Shown: positions 55,953-64,000 of the stretch, one piece after another | Numbering within the stretch: position 1 is the first letter of the stretch | Layout: the number at the start of each line of letters is the position of its first letter | NCBI GenBank assembly: GCA_963969495.1 | Contig: OZ018321.1 | Coordinates: forward strand, 134,191,015 to 134,255,014 | DNA: 64,000 nucleotides | Source: Ceratothoa steindachneri | Lineage: Eukaryota > Arthropoda > Malacostraca > Isopoda > Cymothoidae | Direction: 5' to 3' | Notes under the pieces: model-generated | Told to the model about the DNA's origin: nothing | The model's input: the letters and a program-made list of their open reading frames with translations, nothing else | Database searches by the model: none | Translations under genes and position numbers: made by a program

Positions 55953-57256
55953 TGTGATAGAACGGGTTGAGGCCGCTTAATTTCAACCACTATCACATGT
56001 TATTTAAAACCACGATGCTACCCACGTGCATCTTCACTTTGAAGCCTGGGGCCTTATCGCAGCCACCTGAGTCAATGTTTAAACAAGGAGGTTTATCTTC
56101 CCCGGTTCGCCCCATGTGCCGACCTCGCCAGATTGAGTTAGGCTTATGGGCAGATAAGGCATTGTTCTCAGGCTTGGCTGTGCATTCCCTCGAAGCCCCC
56201 ACTCTATTGTCCCCCACGCCAAGGGGATGTCCTGACTATTTATTTGGAAACTTTACCACTAAGAGCAGATTGGAGATCCAGATTTTCGTCGCGAAACATC
56301 ACTACGACCCACTCTCACCTTGTGCGCCAAGAGACCTCGACCTCGAGATTCACCATCCCTTGTCGAGAAGAAGGACAATATCCCTTGAGTGCCAAGGTTC
56401 TAGCCTTCGTGACGCCAAGTCCACAAAGCTTCCCCTGTTGTTCAGAAAGAGAACAACATTAGAACAGCCATTGTTCTTTTGAGCCCGTGGATAAGAAACG
56501 GTTCTCACCCCTTCCCCCTGTTGTTTAGAAGGAGAACAACGTAGAACAGCCATTGTTCTTTTGAGCCCGTTCGCCAAGAAACGGTCCTCACCCTTCCCCC
56601 TTGTTGTTCAGAAGAGAACATCATTAGAACAGCTATTGTTCTCGAGCCCGTAGACAAGAGATGGTTATCACCCCCTCCCCCTGTTGTTCAGAAGAGAACA
56701 ACGGAGAACAGCTATTGTTCTTCAAGCCGTTCAGCGAGAAACGGTTCTCATTCCCAAGACGCCACGTCAGGATCATTTAATTCTCCCCTGCCCTTCGACT
56801 GGAACTCGCCAGCGGACCGAAAATTCCTTCACGTCGCCTTCCTCTGCACAACAAGTATAATTACGTAAGCCGAACGTTACCTTTGAGTATTTAACCCTTT
56901 TGTCAACTCTATCCTGTGCTTTAAATGGTTTAGCGAACCATCTCATCCCTTTAATTTATATTTGTTTTACCTTTTCAAATCTCTTAATCCTCGGATTAGC
57001 TAGATTCCCCACGACCCTTTCCATTCTCTGTTTATGAAAATATTTTCCGTTCTGTGTGTTGTGATAGTTTTTATTAAAAAAACTCTATTTTATTATTGAT
57101 AGCAATATTATTATCCTTGAGCTCAGTTCCACTTCTTAAGCATATCGAAGATACATAATATCGGCCAGCCTAGACATCCACGCACTCCAAAGATAATTAA
57201 ATAAGTTCCCTCAACGAATAGTTATATATGGTATATCGTCGAGAGTCCATTCTACG

Positions 57257-57259
<3 letters not shown>
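55953..57259 (+). repeat. 3' LTR of Gmr1-C
   Basis: About 1307 bases, starting TGTGATAGAACGGG and ending CTACGACA. It is highly similar to the 5' LTR except for four fewer hairpin units and the extra 70 bases near 57146-57215. Confidence 0.9.
56434..56756 (+). repeat. Hairpin minisatellite in 3' LTR of Gmr1-C, four units
   Basis: Units start near 56434, 56517, 56600 and 56678. The first and last correspond to units 1 and 8 of the 5' LTR. Confidence 0.9.

Positions 57260-57306
<47 letters not shown>
57260..57306. repeat. (TA)n right of Gmr1-C
   Basis: About 23 TA units directly after the 3' LTR. The leader sequence does not follow, unlike after the 3' LTR of Gmr1-A, so the TA here is target sequence. 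Confidence 0.93.
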
Positions 57307-57310
<4 letters not shown>

Positions 57311-57984
57311 TATTATCTTTAAAGTTAGGTTAGTTAGGCATTAAAATAAATATGTATTTATCAAAGTAATTTTTAAATTAGTTGTCAAATTTCAACAGCT
57401 TTCAGAAGGGCTGCCAATTTCCAAAGGCTTATTAAGCCTATCATTTTCGCCCACTTACCCTATGCAATTGATCTCGAGCCTCTTATTATGAAATGTTATT
57501 GTATTTATCTCTTTGTGCGTAAATAAACGCGTAGCTACAGTGGATAACGTAAGCGATCTACTTTCAAACTACGTTCGATTCCTGACAGAAATCCAATCGT
57601 TGCAGCCGCGTTTGGAGCCACGCCCGTGAGTTGAGCCACCACTATTATGTCTATCTATTTAGTATGATTTAATCGTCGAAAAAGCTGACCTCGGATTATT
57701 TTTTTAAAAATTAATTTAAATTATAGTTTTAGAATTTCTACTAACTTAATTTAATAATTACCTAACCTAACTTTAAAAATAATCAATTCTTAAAAAATAA
57801 ATACATATTTGGAATCGGTAATAAACACTACGTTAGTGATAAAATTAATCCAAAAAAATAGGAAAAAATGCACTAAACTAACCTAACATTACTTAACTTT
57901 ACAACTAATAATTTCTCCCCAAATAAATACATAGTTGGAATCAGCATATAAAAACTACAATGGTGTTCAAATTTACAAAAAAAA
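57307..57984. other. No protein gene seen; AT-rich with one tRNA-like site
   Basis: AT-rich sequence. AATAAATA.AT.GTT/GGAATC-type stretches recur near 57800 and 57925, each with a TAACCTAAC relative nearby, suggesting a decayed repeat. Only the tRNA-like site is notable. Confidence 0.35.
57531..57590 (+). pseudogene. tRNA-like sequence (possible SINE head or tRNA pseudogene)
   Basis: TAGCTACAGTGGATAACG (57532-57549) resembles a pol III box A, and GTTCGATTCC (57573-57582) resembles box B. The 41-base spacing is that of a tRNA gene. I cannot fold convincing anticodon or acceptor stems. It may be the head of a SINE. Confidence 0.35.
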
Positions 57985-58206
57985 AACCAAGATTAACATA
58001 CCTAAGTCGCGTGCTATCAATCATTTCAATAATTTTGAAAAAAAACAAAACAAAACAAAACAAACGTATTATCAATTAACAAAAATATCATCTGACCTTA
58101 CGACCTTCAAAACTTTCCAAAAACTCATTGAAAAGTAAAATGGTTATCACCCGACCGATGGACCAACACAATAACTTTAGTCGCCGCGTGCACTCGGCTA
58201 AAAACT
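57985..58206 (-). repeat. Short interspersed repeat family, copy 5
   Basis: Reversed, like copy 3. On the plus strand it holds ACCTAAGTCGCGTGC (near 58000) and, at the other end, CTTTAGTCGCCGCGTGCACTC then GGCTAAAAA, the complement of the family's TTTTTAG start. Its inside matches copy 3 (CATTGAAAAGTAAAATGGTTA). Confidence 0.75.
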
Positions 58207-58954
58207 ACCAGGATAAAGTACATCAAAGTCCAAATTAGACTCAACTCATCATTCTTATAAAATTATAAGAGAACAGAGACAGCAAAAGACTCTGTGGTCC
58301 ATTTCTAGTCTAGCCCCTCTTCAGAATATTCCTATACACCCTACTGCCTGCATTGAAACCTCATTACTCTAAACAAATGGCCGCCACTGCTATATACCAT
58401 TATAATATTTCCAAGTGCAGTTATATTCCCCTCATCCGCATTTTCTTTGGATCCATAAAACCAGCATCAACTGCATCTTGATCTGAAAGGTCTTTTCAAC
58501 ACCCTGACCGACCCAGCCGCTCCCAGACCTAAAATTTCGATTTTATTATATAATAAACCTCGCTACATTCGCGGAGAGATGCGTTTTCACGTTTATCCCA
58601 AGTTATGTTTGAGATAATGGATGATTCTGCCAAATGTGTTAAGCGGTCGACCTGCCGGGTGAGGGGGAATGGGAAAAAGCTATTTTCTAGACCCCTCCGC
58701 AAGGGGGTTCACAGTACCTGGGATCGTTGTTATCGTAATTGTTCCAGGCTACCCGCATTTGCCGCAGTCTCTCTGGTGGCTGACGAAGGTAGGTGTAATC
58801 CATTGCATAATTATAAAATTGAAAGGGAGAGTTTTAGGAAGTTCAGAATGCGAAAGAGGCAAGTGTCCTGGGAAGTTCTGACCTCCGGCATAGAAAGTAG
58901 TGCTAGGAATTGAGCAAAATGGAGTTTATTTGGAAGAGTGTAAGTAATAGGGGT
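58207..58954. other. No secure gene; possibly decayed LINE sequence
   Basis: A 102-codon plus-strand frame (58605-58913) matches nothing I recognise. Its position before the LINE fragment suggests it could be more of that element. No RNA gene is seen. Confidence 0.3.
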
Positions 58955-59450
58955 GCTAATGTCATTCTGAAACTGCACCTGGCATTAGTTAAGCTTCATT
59001 TTCACTATGTAGTGCAATTTTTGTCACCGATGGATATAGGATGGATATTGGTTTGCTTGAGTGTGTGCAAAGAATGATGACTAAAATCATTCATGGGTTG
59101 AGGAGCTTACCATATCGTGAAAGGCTTACGTTAGAAAGGGAAAGAGTTCAAGGGGACTTGATTGAAGTCTTCAAGTGGGTAAAAGATTATAACAGTAAAC
59201 AGGATAGGACACATATCAATGAGTTTAAGCTAGACAAGTTTAGGTTTAGGAAAAGGATTGGTAGAAATTGGTTTACAAATCGAGTGGTAGAGGAATGAAA
59301 TAGGCTCACTATAGTCATCCGATAGAAGAGTCATCCTTGCGGTGTTTTAAGAATAGATTAGATTGATTTATGGATGGTAATGCTAGGTGGAACTGAACCT
59401 GGCGATATGAACAGGAGCTGCCTCGTATACGCTATTGATAAGCTTTTTCG
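58955..59450 (+). pseudogene. Non-LTR retrotransposon RT C-terminal fragment (CR1-like)
   Basis: The plus strand reads VVQFLSP near 59010-59035, then LLECVQRMMTKIIHGLRSLP and YRERLTLERERVQGDLIEVF (59047-59190). These are the thumb-end blocks seen at the end of CR1-like LINE proteins. A stop and a remnant of the final block follow near 59296-59350. RT catalytic blocks are not found upstream. I am fairly sure that it is LINE-derived but less sure of the clade. Confidence 0.65.
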
Positions 59451-60751
59451 GTTTTATTCAAGGAGTCATTGTACCTCTGTTGTGGTGGTCGGTGGTGAGG
59501 TTTCCATACAACACAATCTTGTTGGGGTGATGATCATCTAACGTATCTGCGTCTTCACTGTCATGAAATATTAAGCAGACATGATTCAATGACAAAATAT
59601 GAAAAAGTCGAAGTTCATAGCATATGTCAGTTTGTATATCAAGTTTGGAAAGAATGGGAAATAACAGGTGATGTTTTAATGAACAGGTCTCCACCCCAAT
59701 TAATGACCCTCACCCAAAGTTTGAAAGGTTTTCGATGCAATGTCTATACAATCTGATAACTTGCATACAAGAGGACAACAAAGCTCGATTCTCTTTTCTG
59801 TAATTAATCGTAATGTTTCTTACAAGTGAAATGTAGCAAACTAGGGAGCAAATGGTAATCGGTCAGTAGATAAAGGAGAAGGTAGAAGGTTTTTCTAGTC
59901 GACTGCCTCAATCTTGGTATTCTTATAGTATGAGGCCATGTATTGTTAAACTAGATATTTAAATAAATGTAATGAAATAAAAATTAATAACAATCATTCA
60001 AACCCTAACTTTGCATGGCCAAAACTTTGCATGGTAAGGTCGTCGGGTAAAAGAGAGAAATTGATATGGGCCGTTAGGCTAGATAAGCAAATTAATGTCA
60101 TAATTGAAGAATAGCTACTCCATATCCTAGTGACGAAGGAGATGGCAACTGAAAATTGAAACTGTTGGCGAGGATTAAGTGGTTATAACGAAGAAGAAAA
60201 TAGTGACCTCGTTTCCCGAGGGACCATCCTCTTATCTAAAATTCGGGTCCTATGTATTGTCTCATATCCTACTAAGGATTAATAGAAAAACAGAAAGAAA
60301 ATCTGGTGAAATGACAGTGGTACAAGACGGGATTGTCTCGTCGCATTCTTTAATCCTAAAGCGTCCCCTGTTAGTTCCCTGGCATGAGAAAGTCTTCTGA
60401 TTGTCTAGCAAAAACACTTTGTTGCTGTTATAATCGAGGTCCTTTGAAAGGCCCCTCAGAATGGACCATCTTCTCATGGTGTGAAACAAATCTTTTTCGT
60501 TTGCTTGACAACATTTCCGCTACTACTCGCACTTGTAGCAGTCAGCAGTTTAACAGAACTTCGATAGCTTCAAAAGAATGCTAAGACAATACCAAACAAC
60601 CATCAAATTATATTAAATTATCTAAAAGATAGAATAGTCACCCCTTCTCCAAAAAACATGCTACACCCCAGGTCAAGTCATGGCATTCGCCAGTCGACTC
60701 TAGTTACCATGGCAACCAGGGCGTTATTTCGGGGTAGGGTCTCATCTCCCG

Positions 60752-60754
<3 letters not shown>
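59451..60754. other. No gene seen
   Basis: Mixed AT-rich sequence. Short open frames exist on both strands, but none has recognisable motifs, and no repeat family from elsewhere in the window recurs here. Confidence 0.35.

Positions 60755-60830
<76 letters not shown>
60755..60830. repeat. (TA)n left of Penelope-like element
   Basis: About 38 TA units, ending where the Penelope-like coding sequence begins. Confidence 0.95.
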
Positions 60831-60833
<3 letters not shown>

Positions 60834-60907
60834 CCCATTTTGCAGCTAGGAAAACATTCTATGGTAATAAGCCTTCCCGCACTAATGACTTCAACAAATG
60901 TATAACA

Positions 60908-61333
60908 TTGCCATTTAATAATAAATTAAATAGTTTAAAGGACATATTTGGAAAAGCGGGTATTAATCTAGCCTTTAAATATAATAATTCCTTAAACCAA
61001 TTAGTGATTGCCAGGAAATCCAAAGAACATCATAACATAGGAGTATATGCAATACCATGCAACGATTGCCATAAAGTTTATATAGGGAAAACGGGGAGAA
61101 ATCTGGAAAAGAGATTGTATGAACACAAAAGAGATATTAGAGTGGGCAGCGAAAGCAGTGGAATATTTTGCCATGTTAGAGACTTGAATCATTCGATCGA
61201 TTTCAATGGAAGTAAAATGGTATTTAAATCGGCTAACTATGTTAAGAGAAGAATCGTAGAATCGAGCTTGATATCGTCAGTTCCTAATTTAAATCTATCT
61301 GAGGGTCCATTTTCTTTTAATCCTGTAATATGA
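60908..61333 (+). pseudogene. Penelope GIY-YIG nuclease, first copy (141 codons)
   Basis: A nuclease domain for target cleavage. The N-terminal 45 codons (LKDIFGKAGINLAFKYNNSL) are the linker that follows RT in these elements. The domain begins with GVYAIPCNDCHKVYIGKTGR, giving the GIY and YIG blocks, with two Cys between them. The conserved Arg follows in KRLYEHKRDI, and IVESSLIS contains the catalytic Glu candidate. The frame is open from the linker to a TGA after FNPVI. A full protein would have RT in front, so this alone is a fragment. Confidence 0.8.
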
Positions 61334-61365
61334 AAGCAAATAAACAAAATAGTAAAATGTCAGCC

Positions 61366-61740
61366 CTTCAATATGCAATACCATGCAACGATTGCCATAA
61401 AGTTTATATAGGGAAAACGGGGAGAAATCTAGACAAGAGATTGTATGAACACAAAAGAGATATTAGAGTGGGCAGCGAAAGCAGTGGAATATTTTGCCAT
61501 GTTAGAGACTTGAATTATTCGATCGATTTCAATGGAAGTAAAATGGTATTTAAATCGGCTAACTATGTTAAGAGAGGAATCGTAGAATCGAGCTTGATAT
61601 CGTCAGTTCCTAATTTAAATCTATCTGAGGGTCAATTTTCTTTTAATCTTGTAATACGAAAGCAAATAAACAAAATAGTAAAATGTCAGCCCTTCAATAT
61701 GTTTAGGCCTACCCCCCCCCTCCTGATTAGCCCCAAGTAG
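61366..61740 (+). pseudogene. Penelope GIY-YIG nuclease, second copy
   Basis: A near-identical tandem repeat of the first domain (period 326 bases) starts at YAIPCNDCHKVYIGKTGR. The frame runs past the point where the first copy stops (CGA in place of TGA), reading on through RKQINKIVKCQPF to a stop at 61740. The first residue block is joined to a short unrelated lead of 12 codons. The copies differ by only a few bases. Confidence 0.8.
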
Positions 61741-61904
61741 GGGATTGGGGGAAAAAAGAGGGGATCTTTCATAACCTGACCCTGTGTTATGTTTGTAAGC
61801 ACTTTCCTTATATTTTCTATCCAGTGTCAGTTGAAAAAGTGTGTGAGATACACCGAAACTGTTCTGAATTAAATTGTCTTCGGAGAATGTGGTTTAATTC
61901 CTCA

Positions 61905-61907
<3 letters not shown>

Positions 61908-61977
<70 letters not shown>
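61908..61977. repeat. (TA)n right of Penelope-like element
   Basis: About 35 TA units. Confidence 0.95.
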
Positions 61978-61979
<2 letters not shown>

Positions 61980-62814
61980 CAAAATAATAAACAAACAATT
62001 TCACTATATTAAAAAATATATATTAACGAGAATATGGCTATTATCCCTCACCACCACATACACGCGCACTTTTGTCGGTTTTTATATCCAAGTGTTCGCT
62101 TTTGGTCTGGCGTCCATTTTTTTCAGTATTCAAATAAAAAAAAAGAAGTCAGGTTCACACACTCGGTGTATCGAAATGCATCGTTCACCGGTTCAAATGA
62201 TTTTCCTTTTATCCAGAACATTTCCTTCAGCTTTCAAGGTCATTAACACGAGCAGAATTATTAAATATATTTCTTCACATTGGTCTCATAAATTGACTTT
62301 GATAAAACACTCACTTTTGGGTGTAGTATTTTAGTGCATTGCATTTATTTGTACTTAAAGCCAAAATTAACTATAAATTTCTCATTTTTAAAGTAGATGG
62401 TGTTGGTCCTGGGAGACTACCGCCAATAGGGGGGATATGGAAGTTCCGAGTCGGTATTGAGGTCCCCAAATTCTCTGTAGACTACAAGAGCTATGTACCT
62501 TCCTGATAATTTCACTTACCCTAACTTCACCCTTTCTTTTTTAATCTTTCCTCATAAAGTTCCCGGCAGAGATGCCTTCGTTGGTTTTCGCCTAATAAAC
62601 AATAGTCGGTGTACAATCGTCTTTGATGCTATGTGAATAAAAGGTCTATTTTAATGAAGGCCTTTTTTAATCCTAGAAGTGCGGCGCGCCACAAATTGTG
62701 CTTCTTGTTACTTAAAAACTAAGAAGCGACATAAAGATGGAAGAAATGAAGTGTGTGGTATATAGCTTAAAGCCCCTACCCCCTACAGGCATTGGGGTCC
62801 AGAGTGCACAGAAT
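61978..62814. other. No gene seen
   Basis: AT-rich sequence up to the truncated L2 copy. The frames near 62034-62334 show no motif. No RNA gene is seen. Confidence 0.35.
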
Positions 62815-62819
62815 CCTCC

Positions 62820-63714
62820 AGATGACGACGTTTCACCTGACTCTACCCCCATTCGCTTTGGAGTGCCACAAGGCTCTGTCCTTGGTCCTTTACTATTTCG
62901 TATCTACCTTCTCCCTCTTAGTTCCCTTCTCCGTAATCTCGGTATATCCTTCCCCCTATATGCTGATGACACTCAGATTTTCGTTTCCTCATCCCCCACG
63001 TCTCTTGCCTACTCTATCACTGACCTCCTGGCTGCCTACTCCTCAATTTCTGACTGGCTCTCTACCAACTTCCTCAGGCTTAATCACTCCAAAACTGAGG
63101 TCCTCCTCGTCGGCACCCCTGCTCTTGTCAAAAAATCTAAATCTCTCTTTCCTTCGCTTTCTCTGGGCGGTAATACTATCATTTTCTCTGACTGCGTTAG
63201 GAATCTGGGTGTTGTTTTTGATGAGCATCTCTCCTTTAAGCCTTATATCCGCAATGGCAGCAAATCCTCTCTATGTTTCCTTCGTAACTTCTCCCGCATT
63301 CGCTCTCACTTTGATCGCCAAAGTCTTGAGACTGCTGTTCATGCCTTCATCACCTCACGCCTTGACTACTGTAACTCTCTGCTTGTGAATCTGCCATCCT
63401 TCTCTCTCCGCCTCCTTCAACTTGTACAGAACTATGCCGCCCGGCTTCTCCTCCGTCGCCCTCGCTTCTCTCCCTCGAAACCTTTGCTGCATGAACTGCA
63501 CTGGCTTCCTGTCAGATCCCGTACTCACTTCAAGATACTTCTCTTCACATTTAAGGCCCTAAACAACAAGGCCCCGTTTTACCTCTCTTCTGCCCTCTCG
63601 CCACGCCATGTCCCTCGGGCCCTTCGGTCATCACATGCACCTCTTTTGAATATTCCTTGTTCATCCCTCTGCTCAATGGGGGACTGCTCCTTCTCAATCT
63701 GCGACCCTAAGTAG
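62820..63714 (+). pseudogene. L2 LINE RT, C-terminal part, second copy
   Basis: Within the 325-codon frame starting at 62737, the element part begins near 62820. It includes [14 protein letters not shown] and the intact [10 protein letters not shown] box, then the thumb-end blocks [21 protein letters not shown] stop (TAG where the first copy has TTG) ends it at 63714, some 35 codons early. The first palm block with its catalytic Asp is missing because of the 5' truncation, so it cannot act as an RT. Confidence 0.87.
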
Positions 63715-63845
63715 TGGAATGCTCTTCCTGCTGAAATCAGGTCTTCTCCCTCTCTTACCACATTTAAGCGTCTCCTGAAAACGCATCTTTTCAGTATTGC
63801 CTTCTCTCCCCCTCTTGAATTTCCATTCTCTTCTCAGCACAACGT

Positions 63846-63913
63846 GCGGTCTGGGGAGGCCTCAGGCCTTGAAGAGCGCATTACAAAAGACTTATTATTA
63901 TTATTATTATTAT
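63846..63913 (+). promoter_or_regulatory. L2 3'-end hairpin and (TTA)n tail, second copy
   Basis: GCGGTCT/AGAGCGC and GAGGCCT/AGGCCTT stems with minor mismatches against the first copy. Then comes an A-rich stretch and (TTA)n. Confidence 0.75.
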
Positions 63914-64000
63914 GTTAGTTACAGCATGATTTCCCATGTTATGCCTGAGACCCCCTTGGGCGGCCACAAAGGGTCTTGCAATCTCAGTCTCTCAAGTGGT
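63914..64000. other. Right flank
   Basis: Short unclassified sequence to the window end. Confidence 0.4.

Larger units (their letters stand above)
60835..61905 (+). mobile_element. Penelope-like element fragment with duplicated GIY-YIG domain
   Basis: It carries the linker before the nuclease and two copies of the GIY-YIG domain, then a 3' region with CACCGAAACTGTTCTGAATT, a kind of sequence frequent downstream of these elements. RT is absent, so it is 5' truncated at the TA tract. A further TA tract follows. Confidence 0.8.
62815..63913 (+). mobile_element. CR1/L2-group LINE, second copy, 5' truncated
   Basis: Closely similar to 20625-21715 of the first copy from GACGACGTTTCA on, including the 3' hairpin and (TTA)n tail. 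The upstream sequence differs, so the break is a usual 5' truncation inside RT. Confidence 0.9.

Noticed and set aside
58605..58913. 102-codon frame as a host gene
   Set aside because: No recognisable domain, a location among repeats, and an overlapping frame of similar length. I could not support a function.

Overview
The window is a repeat-dense piece of a metazoan nuclear genome. I see no host protein-coding gene that I can support. The evidence for an animal genome is the mix of element clades: Gmr1-like Ty3/gypsy and BEL/Pao LTR elements, CR1/L2, Jockey/I-type and RTE non-LTR retrotransposons, Penelope-like elements with a GIY-YIG nuclease, and mariner and Tc1 DNA transposons. Long (TA)n tracts and a degenerate pentamer satellite fit an invertebrate, possibly an arthropod such as a crustacean, but I cannot fix the taxon. 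The element reading frames are mostly broken, so this is accumulated repeat sequence and not a working gene cluster.

Left third (1-24 kb). A Gmr1-like element, Gmr1-A (756-8488, +), has both LTRs and the order gag, protease, integrase, RT, RNase H, with integrase upstream of RT. A truncated second leader copy follows its 3' LTR. A related antisense element, Gmr1-B (8740-13585, -), is flanked by the 5-bp duplication GTAAT. It keeps gag, protease and an integrase tail but has no RT. Next come two tandem 267-bp units containing a 5S rRNA-like 3' half, a short interspersed repeat cut into by a 2.2-kb pentamer satellite, and a nearly open L2-type LINE (19161-21715, +). A 1.46-kb purine-only-like tract follows.

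Middle (24-45 kb). Two Jockey/I-type LINE copies lie head to tail on the minus strand, and both lack their 3' part. A larger I-type LINE with RNase H (32.0-39.4 kb, -) is split by an LTR-like insertion. A Penelope-type GIY-YIG remnant, another LTR-like segment, a BEL/Pao pol remnant (-), a Tc1 transposase remnant (+) and an RTE remnant (-) follow.

Right third (45-64 kb). Gmr1-D is a deletion derivative joining gag to the RNase H end, with a 3' LTR holding a 197-bp duplication. A dead mariner with terminal inverted repeats (49139-50721) and Gmr1-C (50868-57259, +) appear to sit in one original (TA)n tract. The Gmr1-C LTRs carry an array of hairpin-forming units, eight in the 5' LTR and four in the 3' LTR. 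The window ends with a possible tRNA-like sequence, a LINE fragment, a Penelope-type GIY-YIG domain duplicated in tandem, and a second, 5'-truncated L2 copy.

The main points are the integrase-first pol order with a SCAN-like capsid in several Gmr1-type copies, the (TA)n spacer between LTR and primer-binding-like motif in three of them, the hairpin array in the Gmr1-C LTRs, and an undescribed-looking short repeat family with five copies.
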